Part shown: one piece after another, positions 10,655-24,400 of the stretch
Layout: the number at the start of each line of letters is the position of its first letter
Numbering within the stretch: the first letter of the stretch is position 1
Program-made: the position numbers and the translations under genes
Notes under the pieces: model-generated
Seen by the model: the letters and a program-made list of their open reading frames with translations, nothing else
Told to the model about the DNA's origin: nothing
Database searches by the model: none
Source: Bathymodiolus brooksi
Lineage: Eukaryota > Mollusca > Bivalvia > Mytilida > Modiolidae
NCBI GenBank assembly: GCA_963680875.1
Contig: OY804586.1
Coordinates: 50,282,203-50,346,202, forward strand
DNA: 64,000 bases
Direction: 5' to 3'

Positions 10655-13600
10655 ACTACCCACTCATAAGTGTGGAGAACAATCAAAGCGTGATCAGCTG
10701 TGAGTGGAGGGTAAACGAAGCTTGATCAGATGTGAGTGGAGGGTAATCAAAACGTGATCAGTTGTGAGTGGAGGGTAAGCAAAGCGTGATCAGCTGTGAG
10801 TAGAGGGAAAACGACGCGTGATCAGTTGTGAGTGAAGGGTTATTAAAGCGTGATCAGCTGTGAGTGGAGGGTAACCAAAGCGTGATCAGGTGTGAACGGA
10901 GAGTTAGCAAAGTATGATCAGTTGTGAGTGGAAGGTAATCAAAGCGTGATCAGCTGTGAGTGGAGGATAATCCAAGCATGATCAGCTGTGAGTGGAAGGT
11001 AAGTGACTCGTGATCAGATGTGATTGGAGGGTAATCAAAGTGTGATCAGCTGTGAGTGGAGGGTAATCAAGGTGTGATCAGTTGTGAGTGGAGGGTAATC
11101 AAAGCGTGATCAGCTGTGAGTGGAGGGTAAATGAAGCGTCATCAGCTGTGAGTGGAGGGTAATCAAAGCGTGATCTGCTGTGAGTGGAGGGTAAACGAAG
11201 TGTGATCAACTGTGAGTGGAGGGTTATCGAAGCGCGATCAGCTGTGAGTGAAGGGTAATCAAAGCGTGAACAGGTGTGAGTGGAGGGTGATCAAAGCGTG
11301 ATCAGCTGTGAGTGAAGGGTTATCAAAGCGTGATCAACTGTGAGTGGAGGGATATCAAAGCGATATCAGCTGTGAGTGGAGGGTAAACGACGTGTGATCA
11401 GTTGTGAGTGGAGGGTCATCGAAGCGCGATCAGCTTTGAGTGAAGGGTAATCAAAGCATGATCAGGTGTGAGAGAAGGGTTATCAAGGCGTGATCAGTTG
11501 TTAGTGGGGGGTTATCGAAGCGTGATCAGTTGTGAGTGAAGGGTAATCAAAGCGTGAACAGGTGTGAGTGGAGGGTTATCAAAGGGTGATCAGCTGTGAG
11601 TGAAGGGTTATCGAAGCGTGATCAGTTGTGAGTGGAGGGTAATGAAAGCATGATCAGCTGTGAGTGGAGGGTAATGAACGCATGATCAGCTGTGAGTGGA
11701 GAGTAATGAAAGCGTGATGAGCTGTGAGTGGAGGGTAGTGAACGCATGATCAGCTGTGAGTGGAGGGTAAGAAAATCGTGATCAGTTGTGAGTGGAGGGT
11801 AATCAAAGTGTGATCATATGTAAGTGGAGGGTAATGAAAGCATGATCATATGTGAGTGGAAGGTAATCAAAGCGTGATAAGCTGTGAGTGGAGGGTAATC
11901 AAAGCGTGATCAGCTGTTTGTGGAGGGTAAGTTAAGCGTGATCAGCTGTGAGTGGAGGGTAAGCGATGTGTGATCAGCTGTGCATGGAGGGTAAGCGGAA
12001 CATGGTCAGCTGTGAGCAGAGGGTAGTAGAAGCATAATCAGTTGCGAGTGAAGGGCGATCAAAGCGTGATCAGTGTGAGTGGAGGGTAATCAAATCTTGA
12101 TCAGCTGTGAGTGGAGTGTAAGCGATGCGTGATAAGCTGTGTGTGGAGGCTAAGCGGAGTGTGATCAGCCGTGAGCGGAGGGTAATCAGTTGCGAGTGAA
12201 GGGCAATCAAAGCGTGATCAGTTATGAGTGGAGGGTAAACGACGCATAATCAGTTGTGAGTGGAGGGTTATTGAAGCGCAATCAACTGTGAGTGAAGTAT
12301 AATCAAAGCGTGAACAGGTGTGAGTTGAGGCTTATCAAAGCGTGGAGGGTAAAGGAAGCATGATCAGCTGTGAGTGGAGGGTAATCAAAGTATGATCAGC
12401 TGTGAGTGGAGGATAAGCGATGTGTGATGAGATGCGAATGAAGGATATGCGATGCTTGATAAGCTGTGTATGGAGGGTAAGCGGAGCAATGTCAGCTGTG
12501 AGTGGAGGGTAATCAAGGCGTGATCAGTTGTGAGTGGTGGGTAAGCGAAATGTGATAAGATGCGAATGGAGGATATGCGATGCGTGAACAGCTGTGCATG
12601 GAGGGTAAGCGGAGCATAGTCAGTTGTGAGCAAAGGGTAATAGAAGCATAATCAGTTGCGAGTGAAGGGCAATCAAAGCGTAATCAGTGTGAGTGGAGGG
12701 TAATCAAAGCGTGATTAGCTGTGAGTGGAAGGTAAACGAAGTGCTATGAGTTGCGAATGGAGAAAATAAGATGCGTGATAAGCTGTGCATGGAGGGTAAG
12801 CAGATCATGATCAGCTGTGAGTGGAGGGTAATCGAAGCATTGTCAGTTGCAAGTGGAGGGTAATCAAAGCGTGATCAGCTGTTTGTGGAGGCTAATCAAG
12901 GCATGATCAGTTGTGAGTTGAGGGTAATCAAAGCATGATCAGCTGTGAGTAGAGGGTAAATGAGGTGTTATCGGCTGTGAGTGGAAGGTAATCAAAGCGT
13001 TATCTGCTGCGAGTAGAGGGTTATGTGATAAGATGCAAATGGAGGATATGCGGTTCGTGATAAGATGTGAGCGGAGAGTAATCGAAGCCTAATCAGTTGT
13101 GAGTGGAGGGTAAACGACGCGTGATCTGTTGTGAGTGGAGGGTTATCGAAGCGCGATGAGCTGTGAGTGGAGGGTAATGAAAGCGTTACCAGGTGTAAGT
13201 GGAGGGTTAGTGAAGTGTGATAAGTTGTGAATGGAGGGTAATCAAAGAATGAACAGCTGTGAGTGGAGGATAAACGACGTATGATCCGTTGTGAGTGGAG
13301 GGTTATCAAAGCGTGATCAGTTATGAGTGGATGGTAAGCAAAGCGTGATCAGGTGTGAGTGGAGGGTTAGCGAAGTTTGATCAGCTGTGAGTGGAAGGTA
13401 ATCAAAGTGTGATAAGCTGTGAGTGGAGTATAATCAAATCATGATCAGCTGTGAGTGGAGGGTAAACGACGCGTGATCAAATGTGATTGGAGGGTAATCA
13501 AAACGTGATCAGCTGTGAGTGGAGGGTCATCGAAGCGTGATCAACTGTTAGTGGAGGGTAATCAAAGCGTGATCAGCTGTGAATGAAGGGTAATCAAAGC

Positions 13601-16600
13601 ATGATGAGATGTGAGTAAAGGGTAATCAAAGCGTGATCAAGTGTCAGTGGAGGATTATCAAAGCGTGATCAGCTGTGAGTGGAGGGTTATCGAAGCGTGA
13701 TCAGTTGTGAGTGGAGGGTAATGAAAACGTCATTAGTTGTGAGTGGAGGGTAATGAATGCGTGTTCAGCTGTGAGTGGAGGGTAGTGAATACATGATCAG
13801 CTGTAAGTGGAGGGTAAGCGAAGCGTGAGTGGAGGGTAATCAAAGCGTGATGATCTGTGAGTGGAGAATAAAGAAAGCGTGATCAGTTGTGAGTGGAAGG
13901 TAATCAAAGCGTGATCATATGTGAGTGGAGGGTAATCAAAGCGTGATCATATGTGAGTGGATGGTAATGAAAGCGTGATCAGCTAAGAGTGGAGGGCAAT
14001 AAAGGCGTGATCAGTTGTGAGTGGAGGGTAATCAAAGCGTGATCAGCTGTGAGTGGAGGGTAAATGAAGCGTGATCAGCTGTGAGTGGAGGGTAATCAAA
14101 GCGTGATCTGCTGTGAGTGTATAACGAAGTGTGATAAGATGCGAATGGAGGATATGCGATGCGTGATCAGCTGTGCATGGAGGGTAAGCAGAGCATGATC
14201 AGCTGTGAGCGGAGGTAACAGAAGCATAATCAGTTGCGAGTGAAGGGCAATCAAAGCGTTATCAGTTCTGAGTGGAGGGTAATCAAAGCGTGATCAGCTG
14301 TGAGTGGAGGGTTATCGAAGCGCGATGAGCTGTGAGTGGAGGGTAATCAAAGCGTGATCAGCTATGAGTGGAGGGTACTCAAAGCGTGATCAGCTGTGAG
14401 TGGAGGGTAAGGGAAGTGCTATGAGATGCGACTGGAGGATATGCGATGCGTGATAAGCTGTGTGGTGAAGGGTAAGTGGAGTGTGATCTGCTGTGAGCGG
14501 AGGGTAAGCGACGCATAATCAGTTGTGAGTGGAGGGTTATTGAAGCGCGATCAGCTGTGAATAAAGAGTATTCAAAGCGTGAACAGGTGTGAGTTGAGGC
14601 TTATCAAAGCGTGATTAGCTGTGAGTGGAGGGTAATCAAAGCGTGATCAGCTGTGAGTGGAGGGTAAGCGAGGTGTGATGAGATGCGAATGGAGGACATG
14701 CGATACGTGATAAGTTGTGCATGGACGGTAAGCGAAGCGTGATCAGCTGTGAGTGGAGGGTAATGAAAGCATTGTCAGTTGCGAGTGGAGGGTAATCAAA
14801 GGGTGATCAGCTGTGAGTGGAGGGTAATCAAGGCGTGATCAGCTGTGAGTGGAGGGTAATCAAAGCGTGATCAGTTGTGAGTGGAGGGTAATAAAAGCGT
14901 GATCAGCTGTGAGTGGAGGGTAAATGAAGCGTGATCAGCTGTGAGTGGAGGGCAATCAAAGCGTGCTCAGTGTGAGAGGAGGGTAATCAAAGCATGATCA
15001 GCTGTGAGTGGAGGGTATACGACGCGTGATCAGCTGAATGAAGGGTAATCAAAGCATGATCAGCTGTGAGTGAAGGGTAAACGAAGTGTTATGAGATGCG
15101 AATGGAAGATATGCGATGCGTCATAAGCTGTGCATGGAGGGTAATCATAGCGTGATCAGCTGTGCATGGAGGGTAGTTGAAGCATTGTCAGTTGCAAGTG
15201 GAGGGTAATCAAAGCGTGACCAGCTGTGAGTGGAGGGTAATCGTGGCATGATCATTTGTGAGTGGGAGGTAATCAAAGCATAATCAGCTGTGAGTAGAGG
15301 GTAAATGAAGTGTGATCGACTGTGAGTGGAGGGTAATCAAAGCGTGATCTGCTATGAGTAGAGGGTAAGCGAAGTGTTATAAGATGCAAATGGAGGATAT
15401 GCGTTGCGTGATAAGATGTGCATGGAAGTTAAGCGGAGCATGATCAGCTGTGAGCGGAGGGTAATCGAAGCATAATCAGTTGTGATTGAAGGGCAATCAA
15501 AGCGTGATCAGTTCTGAGTGGATGGTAATCAAAGCGTGAACAGCTGTGAGTGGAGGGTTATCGAAGCGCGATGACCTATGAGTGGAGGGCAATCAAAGCG
15601 TGATCAGGTGTAAGTGGAGGGTTAGCGAAGTGTGATCAGTTGTGAGTGAAGGGTAATCAAAACGTGATCTGCTGTGAGTGTAAACGAAGTGTGATAAGAT
15701 GCGAATGGAGGATATGCGATGCGTGATCAGCTGTGCATGGAGGGTAAGCAGAGCATGATCAGCTGTGAGCGGATTTAACAGAAGCATAATCAGTTGCGAG
15801 TGAAGGGCAATCAAAGCGTTATCAGTTCTGAGTGGAGGGTAATCAAAGCGTGATCAGCTGTGAGTGGAGGGTTATCGAAGCGCGATGAGCTGTGAGTGGA
15901 GGGTAATCAAAGCGTGATCAGCTATGAGTGGAGGGTACTCAAAGCGTTATCAGCTGTGAGTGGAGGGTAAGGGAAGTGCTATGAGATGCGAATGGAGGAT
16001 ATGCGATGCGTGATAAGCTGTGTGGTGAAGGGTAAGTGGAGTGTGATCTGCTGTGAGCGGAGGGTAAGAGACGCATAATCAGTTGTGAGTGGAGGGTTAT
16101 TGAAGCGCGATCAGCTGTGAATAAAGAGTATTCAAAGCGTGAACAGGTATGAGTTGAGGCTTATCAAAGCGTGATTAGCTGTGAGTGGAGGGTAATCAAA
16201 GCGTGATCAGCTGTGAGTGGAGGGTAAGCGAGGTGTGATGAGATGCGAATGGAGGACATGCGATACGTGATAAGTTGTGCATGGACGGTAAGCGAAGCGT
16301 GATCAGCTGTGAGTGGAGGGTAATGAAAGCATTGTCAGTTGCGAGTGGAGGGTAATCAAAGGGTGATCAGCTGTGAGTGGAGGGTAATCAAGGCGTGATC
16401 AGCTGTGAGTGGAGGTTAATCAAAGCGTGATCAGTTGTGAGTGGAGGGTAATAAAAGCGTGATCAGCTGTGAGTGGAGGGTAAATGAAGCGTGATCAGCT
16501 GTGAGTGGAGGGCAATCAAAGCGTGCTCAGTGTGAGAGGAGGGTAATCAAAGCGTGATCAGCTGTGAGTGGAGGGTATACGACGCGTGATCAGCTGAATG

Positions 16601-18900
16601 AAGGGTAATCAAAGCGTGATCAGCTGTGAGTGAAGGGTAAACGAAGTGTTATGAGATGCGAATGGAAGATATGCGATGCGTCATAAGCTGTGCATGGAGG
16701 GTAATCATAGCGTGATCAGCTGTGCATGGAGGGTAGTTGAAGCATTGTCAGTTGCAAGTGGAGGGTAATCAAAGCGTGATCAGCTGTGAGTGGAGGGTAA
16801 TCGTGGCATGATCATTTGTGAGTGGGAGGTAATCAAAGCATAATCAGCTGTGAGTAGAGGGTAAATGAAGTGTGATCGACTGTGAGTGGAGGGTAATCAA
16901 AGCGTGATCTGCTATGAGTAGAGGGTAAGCGAAGTGTGATAAGATGCAAATGGAGGATATGCGTTGCGTGATAAGATGTGCATGGAGGTTAAGCGGAGCA
17001 TGATCAGCTGTGAGCGGAGGGTAATCGAAGCATAATCAGTTGTGATTGAAGGGTAATCAAAGCGTGAACAGCTGTGAGTGGAGGGTTATCGAAGCGCGAT
17101 GAGCTATGAGTGGAGGGCAATCAAAGCGTGATCAGGTGTAAGTGGAGGGTTAGCGAAGCGCGATGAGCTGTGAGTGGAGGGTAATCAAAGCGTGATCAGC
17201 TATGAGTGGAGGGTACTCAAAGCGTTATCAGCTGTGAGTGGAGGGTAAGGGACGTGCTATGAGATGCGAATGGAGGATATGCGATGCGTGATAAGCTGTG
17301 TGGTGAAGGGTAAGTGGAGTGTGATCTGCTGTGAGCGGAGGGTAAGAGACGCATAATCAGTTGTGAGTGGAGGGTTATTGAAGCGCGATCAGCTGTGAAT
17401 AAAGAGTATTCAAAGCGTGAACAGGTATGAGTTGAGGCTTATCAAAGCGTGATTAGCTGTGAGTGGAGGGTAATCAAAGCGTGATCAGCTGTGAGTGGAG
17501 GGTAAGCGAGGTGTGATGAGATGCGAATGGAGGACATGCGATACGTGATAAGTTGTGCATGGACGGTAAGCGAAGCGTGATCAGCTGTGAGTGGAGGGTA
17601 ATGAAAGCATTGTCAGTTGCGAGTGGAGGGTAATCAAAGGGTGATCAGCTGTGAGTGGAGGGTAATCAAGGCGTGATCAGCTGTGAGTGGAGGGTAATCA
17701 AAGCGTGATCAGTTGTGAGTGGAGGGTAATAAAAGCGTGATCAGCTGTGAGTGGAGGGTAAATGAAGCGTGATCAGCTGTGAGTGGAGGGCAATCAAAGC
17801 GTGCTCAGTGTGAGAGGAGGGTAATCAAAGCGTGATCAGCTGTGAGTGGAGGGTATACGACGCGTGATCAGCTGAATGAAGGGTAATCAAAGCGTGATCA
17901 GCTGTGAGTGAAGGGTAAACGAAGTGTTATGAGATGCGAATGGAAGATATGCGATGCGTCATAAGCTGTGCATGGAGGGTAATCATAGCGTGATCAGCTG
18001 TGCATGGAGGGTAGTTGAAGCATTGTCAGTTGCAAGTGGAGGGTAATCAAAGCGTGATCAGCTGTGAGTGGAGGGTAATCGTGGCATGATCATTTGTGAG
18101 TGGGAGGTAATCAAAGCATAATCAGCTGTGAGTAGAGGGTAAATGAAGTGTGATCGACTGTGAGTGGAGGGTAATCAAAGCGTGATCCGCTATGAGTAGA
18201 GGGTAAGCGAAGTGTGATAAGATGCAAATGGAGGATATGCGTTGCGTGATAAGATGTGCATGGAGGTTAAGCGGAGCATGATCAGCTGTGAGCGGAGGGT
18301 AATCGAAGCATAATCAGTTGTGATTGAAGGGTAATCAAAGCGTGAACAGCTGTGAGTGGAGGGTTATCGAAGCGCGATGAGCTATGAGTGGAGGGCAATC
18401 AAAGCGTGATCAGCTGTGAGTGGAGGGTTATTCAAGTGTGATCAGTTGTGAATTGAAGGTAATCGAAGCGTGATCAGTTATAGTGGAGGGTAATCAAAGC
18501 GTGATCAGTTGTGTCTGGAGCGTAATCAAAGCATGATGAACTGTGCATGGAGAGTAATCGGAACGTAATCAGCTGTGAGTGGAGGGTAATCGAAGCATTG
18601 TCAGTTGCGAGTGAAGGGAAAAGGATGCATGATCCGTTGTGAGTGCAAGGTTATCGAAGCGCGATCATCTGTGAGTGGATAGTAATCAAAGCGTGATCAG
18701 GTGTGAGTGGAGGGTTACCAAAGTGTGATCGGTTGTTAGTTGAGGGTAATCAAAGCGTGATCAGCTGTGAATGGAGGGTTATTGAATTGTGATCAGTTGT
18801 GAGTGGAGGCTAATCGAAGCGTGATCAGTTGTGAGTGGAGGGTAATCAGTATGATCAGTTGTGAGTAGAGGATTAACGAAGCGCTATCAATTGTGAGTGG
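10655..18900 (+). repeat. Large 32 bp minisatellite array (about 255 units)
   Basis: The consensus unit is GTGATCAGCTGTGAGTGGAG followed by GGTAATCAAAGC. Units diverge in the GGTAA-to-GTGAT part. Most carry overlapping palindromes TGATCA and CAGCTG. From about 14100 to 18410 the array has higher-order organisation (see separate entry). 32 is not divisible by three, so the ORFs inside drift through frames and are not genes. Confidence 0.97.
14100..18410 (+). repeat. Higher-order repeat inside the 32 bp array
   Basis: A block of many variant 32 bp units recurs three times in nearly identical form. 14161 realigns with 15721 (offset 1560), and the CGCGATGAGC landmark at 15881 recurs at 17159 (offset 1278). 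Private variants such as GTGTGGTGAAGGG and GAATAAAGAGTATTC occur once per block. The shorter second offset implies loss of about nine units (about 282 bp) in one block. Confidence 0.92.
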
Positions 18901-19540
18901 TTTGTCTATATGGCCGAGTCAGTGGTTCATGAGGGTCTAGTAGGTCGAGTTAGTGGTTCCTGAGAGACTATGTATCGGAGTCAGTGGTTCCTGAGGGTCT
19001 GTATGGCCGTTTCAGTGGCTCATGAGGATTTATGTGGCAGCATCAGTGATTCCTGAGAATCCATGTGGCCGAGGCAGTGGTTCATGAGGGACTATGTGGC
19101 CGAATTAGTGATTCGCGAGGATCTATGTGGCCGAGTCAGTGGTTCATGATGGTCTATGTAGCAGAGTCAGTGGTTCATGAGGGTTTGTGTGGCCGAGTCA
19201 GTGGTTCGCGAGGATCCATGTGGCCGAGGCAGTGGTTCATGGGAGACTATTTGACCGAGTCAGTGGTTTTAGAGGGTCTATGAGGTCGAGTCAGTGGTTC
19301 ATGAGGGACTATGTGGCCAAGTCAGTGATTCATGAGGATCTATGGTGTCGAGTATTCAGTGGTTCATGAGGATCTATGTGGTCGAGAGAGTGGTTCCTGT
19401 TCATGAGGATCTATGGTGCCGAGTATTCAGTGGTTCGTGAGGGTCTTTGTGGGCGAGTCAGGTGTTCACGAGGGTCTACTGGTATATGGTCGCTTCAATG
19501 GTTCATGAGGATCTATGTGTCCGAGTCAGTGGACCTACTA
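18901..19540 (+). repeat. 31 bp minisatellite
   Basis: Unit GAGTCAGTGGTTCATGAGGG followed by TCTATGTGGCC. Three units give a 31-residue period in each translated frame, so the ORFs at 19065-19579 are artefacts. It directly follows the 32 bp array and shares the GAGTGG/GAGGG vocabulary, but the unit differs. Confidence 0.92.
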
Positions 19541-20123
19541 ATTGTACCAGCAGATTGTCTATATTTTCTAGCAAAGTAAACATGTCTGAAATAGTAAACT
19601 ATAGTCGCTAAATCACAGCCTTTACGAATAATTTTTTACAAGTTTAGATATGTCAGATTTGGTGTAAAAGTTTTTTTTTCTGTTCTCACGAGATTACGGT
19701 TATTGAAGCCCGAAACATTATTACAAATACGTGCACAAGGAACTATAAACTGAGAAATGTAAACACTATATGATGGGACCAAAGGAACGTCATCATCCAA
19801 GAAAGGAAAATTAACGATATGAAAAACGAATGTCCCTTTTTCCCATATTGTTTTTTTTTGGCATCAGGATCGTCCATGTTATATTAAGGATATAAGTAGT
19901 CGAGTAGGGATAAGATTGTTGACTTTTCATTATTGTATTTATCCACCTATGCACTTTACACAGGTCCCATCCCCAGGGCCATCATTTACCTACACGGAAC
20001 TTGTATTCTTCACGAATAAAGCTGAAATACTGCTAACTTGAAGCTAAAATAAATCAATCGACCACTTAATCAATCAATCAACCAATCAATCAATGTTGTC
20101 CCATTAGATTGTGTTTAAAAGCA
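19541..20123. other. Spacer without recognised gene
   Basis: AT-rich. A short (TCAA)n-like run lies at about 20065-20090. No gene seen. Confidence 0.4.
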
Positions 20124-21045
20124 AAGTTGAAGATATCAAAGGGGTAATCAGAAGCCGTAAATCAAAGGGAGGTAATCAGAAGACGTAATTCAAAGGAGTA
20201 ATCAGATGCCGTAAATCAAAGGGGTAATCAGAAGCCGTAATTCAAAGGGGTAATCAGAAGCCGTAAATCAAAGGGGTAATCAGAAGCCGTACATCAAAGG
20301 AGTTATCAGAAGTCTTAAGTCAAAGGGGTAATCAGAAGCCGTAAATCAAAGGGGTAATCAGAAGCCGTAAGTCAAAGGGGTAATCAGAAGCCGTAAGTTA
20401 AAGGGGTAATCAGAAACCGTAAATCAAAGGGGTAATCAGAAGCCGTAAATCAAAGGGAGGTAATCAGAAGCCGTAAATCAAAGGGGTAATCAGAAGCCGT
20501 AAGTCAAAGGGGTAATCAGAAGCCGTAAATCTAAGTGGTAATCAGAAACCGTAAATCTAAAGGGTAATCAGAAGCCGTAAATCAAATGGGTAATCAGAAG
20601 CCGTAAATCAAAGGGGTAATCAGAAGCCGTAAATCAAAGGGGTAATCAGAAGCCGTAAATCAAATGGGTAATCAGAAGCTGTAAATCAAAGGGGTAATCA
20701 GAAGCCGTAAATCAAATGGGTAATCAAAAGCTGTAAATCAAAGGGGTAATCATAAGCTGTAAATCAAAGGGGTAATCAAAAGTCGTAAATCAAAGGAGTA
20801 ATCAGATGACGTAAATCAAAGGGGTAATCAGAAGCCGTAAATCAAAGAGGTAATCAGAAGTCGTAAATCTAAGGGGTAATCAAAGGCGCAAATCAAATGG
20901 GTAATCAGAAGCGTAAATCAAAGGGGTAATCAGAAGCCGTAATTCAAAGGGGTAATCAGAAGCCGTAAATCTAAGAAAGACAGAACTCATGTGCTCTGGA
21001 AGGGTTAGCAGTTCCTGCTCCACATGTGACACCCGTCGTGTTACT
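20124..21045 (+). repeat. 26 bp array inside an R1 element
   Basis: It starts GTTGAAGATATCAAAGGGGT, the R1 start. About 32 copies of a 26 bp unit (GGGGTAATCAGAAGCCGTAA plus ATCAAA) follow. It ends with the R1 3' segment (TGCTCTGGAAGGGTTAGCAG ... ACACCCGTCGTG). The R1 body is missing. It lies just past the 3' end of the FReD gene. Confidence 0.93.
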
Positions 21046-21104
21046 GCTAAATTACATTAGAATTTGAGTATCAAATTAAAAAACTGCTTCATGATAATCA
21101 TTGA

Positions 21105-21110
21105 TTTATT
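21105..21110 (-). terminator. Candidate poly(A) signal of the FReD gene
   Basis: AATAAA on the minus strand (TTTATT on plus), about 50 bases after the stop codon at 21159-21161. It fits a short 3' UTR ending before the 26 bp array. Confidence 0.5.
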
Positions 21111-21158
21111 AATATTCAATATTCTCTTCTGACTATCATTGTTGTCCATCGTATGCCA

Positions 21159-21406
21159 TTATTCTCTTCGGATCATCATTGTTGTATATTTCAAGGAGTA
21201 ATGATAACCCTTCCATTGTTTCCAGTTTACTCCATCTGCAAATGACTTATGGTTTCCTTCCAAATACAATCCATTCAAGTTGGAATTGTGACACATTTCA
21301 TACCACCAACCACCTTTAAAAAGCTGCGCACAATTACCCCTATGCAAGTCAAAGTCCTTGTTATGTGCAGAGAATTTTTGTCCATTCTGCCTAGCCATTG
21401 CATCTC
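21159..21406 (-). CDS. FReD gene, last coding exon
   Basis: The acceptor is TTTTACTTTAAG and the exon opens in phase 1, completing [16 protein letters not shown] across the junction. It encodes the calcium-site loop (NKDFD, where related domains usually have DxDND, so the first Asp and the Asn are replaced), the Cys pair NCAQ...WWYEMCH, the SNLNGLYL strand and the C-terminus ending MMIRRE, stop TAA at 21159-21161. The length after the WWY motif is typical for the family. The changed calcium loop may weaken Ca2+ binding. Confidence 0.93.
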
Positions 21407-24400
21407 CTTAAAGTAAAATCATTCGTGCATTACAGAATAATACTGTTTTCAATAATAAACTAATAATAAAATGAAAACACAAAACAAAAAAAACAACAAA
21501 AAAAAGTAAAAAAAAAGCCAAATATCAAAATCGTAGAAAAAGGCAAAATCGATAATTCTAAAGTTTCAAATACAATATATCTTTTCTGGTGCCGGAATTC
21601 GATGAAGCTAGTAATGAAATGGAGTGCAACTTCGCAAGGAAAATTACCGAGGGTTTGCTTAGAGACTACAGTGCGTTATGACTGCATATGTAAAAAAAAG
21701 GTCCATGACAGTATCAAAGATAATATACAGCTTGGCCCCAGTCTTCAGTATATAAAGCTTATCGGTAAACCCAGCAATGAGTTTTTCACATTTCAACATT
21801 TTATTTATACAAACAACTGAACCAATTAAAATCAAATTACTGAAACTATTGAAAACGCGGCTTTAGCACATTTCTTCATTTGTCGATTTGTATGTGCTAA
21901 ACCTTTTCTATATACAGTTTTCAAACATTTAATTAGTACTTTCAGTACTTGTAATTTTCAGTTGTAGCATATTGGGACCACACCCCCTATTTTGTATTAG
22001 TCGAAGTGATGTTCTCTATTTAATTAATTATGTCGTATATAGTCCACTTATGCAGTATCATCAATATAACAATGAAATTTGCTTTGTTTTTTGCTTAGAA
22101 ATATTTGAATCATATATTTGACTCCTATAACATGCTTTATCAATATTTAATAGGTAAGATCCATAGGGTCACTTATTTGAACGAATTTAAGCCACATTAC
22201 TATGTATTTCGTTTTATGCAATTTACATCTCTGCTTTGGTACATAGTTGCATGGCCTGTTTCGATTTGGTATATCACCAAAATTATTTTATGTTCTTTAA
22301 TATAGGATATGTTAAACAACCGTTTCGTTATGGTTTCCTTACATGAACATTTCTTTACTTTTGAATATTGGATCCATTCTTCCTGGAATGGTAATATAGC
22401 CTTTTAGTGTAGAAAAGCATTGTCAAATGTCATACAGCAGGATATTTTTGAAATATGAAAACATTATTTATTTCTGTAAATTGATTTTTAGGTTTCATGT
22501 ATAAAAACAGTTTGAAGATATCAAAAGGGGTAATCAGAATCTGTCAATCGAAGAAGGACAGACAACACAATGGCCAAAAGAAGAAAAAACAAAAGCACAA
22601 ACAATGATCAATAAAACACTGCACAGAAAACTAAAGATCAAGCAACATGAACAACACTACATGAAAATCGGGGGTGCTCCGGAAGGGTAAGTAGTTTCTG
22701 CCCCTAGATTTAAAAGCGAAAGTGTGTAAATCTTAACAACAAGATTGTAAAACATCGTTTACAACACAAAGCAGTCTGTAACACTGTCTGCCTCTTGACT
22801 GTCATCACACTAATCATAATCGAATGCTCAAAACAAGTTTTAAGGTCAGTTTTGTATATCAGATAGATATTTGCTTATACTTTAAGACATACCTGCATTA
22901 CCCTTATATCCGCCCACTGTTAGCTTGTATCCTGATTTTTCATCGCCAACTACGAACTGTTTGTACACAGCATACCGTTGGTTACTTTCAAAATCACCCA
23001 TGTTTATACGTAGACTATATTTTCCTTGTGCTGTAAGCTGGTGTAAGTGTTCATTTCCTAAAATGATAGACATTACTATTATTAGAATCAAAACAATTCC
23101 CAGTTTGAGGTCGAGATCATTTTGATAAGCCGTGGTATCAATATTGCTCAACTTACAGTTGAACGTCACATGAGTTTGTGATCAAAGGATGTCCTGTATG
23201 TTTTGTATAAAACTGTATTGTGGTAAAATGTGTCCATTCATTTTGTATTTGAAATAAGATGGAAAAAAAATACCACATTGTCAGAACAGTTCCAAAATAC
23301 AATAAAAACAAGTGTAAAAAGAGGTAAAAGCGACATCCCTACCACACAACAATACATGACCGTACACTTACCTGGCTTGATACAGGCACTTCAATAAAAA
23401 GTTCCATGGGCCCAAAACAAACAAATAATATTTAAATGTAAATAAAAAAAGACAAAATTTTGCTTGTATGCATTTGTTATTTTGCGAGTTAAACGGTAAA
23501 TCAATGGAGCGTGAAGTGTGCCATTTCTCGTATCTGTGTGTGCCATTTATCATATCTGCGTGTTAAACAATGGACCGTGAAGTGTGCCATTTCTCGTATA
23601 TGCGTGTTAAACAATGGACCGTGAAGTGTGAAATTTCTCGTATCTGCGTGTTAAACAATGGACCGTGAAGTGTGTCATTTCTCGTATCTGCGTGCTAAAC
23701 AATGGATCGTGAAGCGTGCCATTTCTCGTATCTACGTGTGTTATTTCATAGTTATTAGCTGTCGATTACATTCTGGTATATAAACCAGGAAAAGAATGCA
23801 TTCATGTTACAAGCATTTGTTATTTTACGAGTTAAACGGTTAAACAATGGACCACGCAGTGTGCCATTTCTCGTATCTGCGTGCTAAACAATGGACCGTG
23901 AAGTGTGCCATTTCTCGTATCTACGTGTTAAACAATGGACCGTGAAGTGTGTGCCATTTCTCGTATCTGAGTGTGCCATTTCTCGCATCTGTGTGTGCCA
24001 TTTATCGTATCTGTGTGTGCCATTTATCGTATCTGTGTGTGCCATTTCTCGTATCAGCGTGTTAAACAATGGACCGTGAAGTGTGTGCCATTTCTCGTAT
24101 CTGAGTGTGCCATTTCTCGTATCTGTGTGTGCCATTTCTCGTATCAGCGTGTTAAACAATGGACCGAGAAGTGTACCATTTCTCGTATCTGCGTGTTGAA
24201 CAATGGACCGTGAAGTGTGACATTTCTCGTATCTGCGTGTTAAACAATGGACCGTTAAGTGTGTCAATTCTCGTATCTGCGTGCTAAACAATGGACCGTG
24301 AAGCGTGCCATTTCTCGTTTCTACGTGTGTTATTTCATAGTTATTAGCTGTCGATTACATTCTGGTATATAAATTAGGAAAAGAATGCATTCATGTTACA

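Noticed and set aside
11000..18000. Minus-strand ORFs in the 32 bp array (for example 12992-13309) rich in LTLHSQLI repeats
   Set aside because: The unit length is 32, so frames rotate; these are chance openings in an array.
18901..19579. Plus-strand ORFs with AESVVHEGLCGRVSGSRGS repeats
   Set aside because: A by-product of a 31 bp unit; no start context and no homology.
23884..24291. 135-codon minus ORF with RNGTL/EMAHTDT repeats
   Set aside because: Lies wholly in the 44 bp intronic array.
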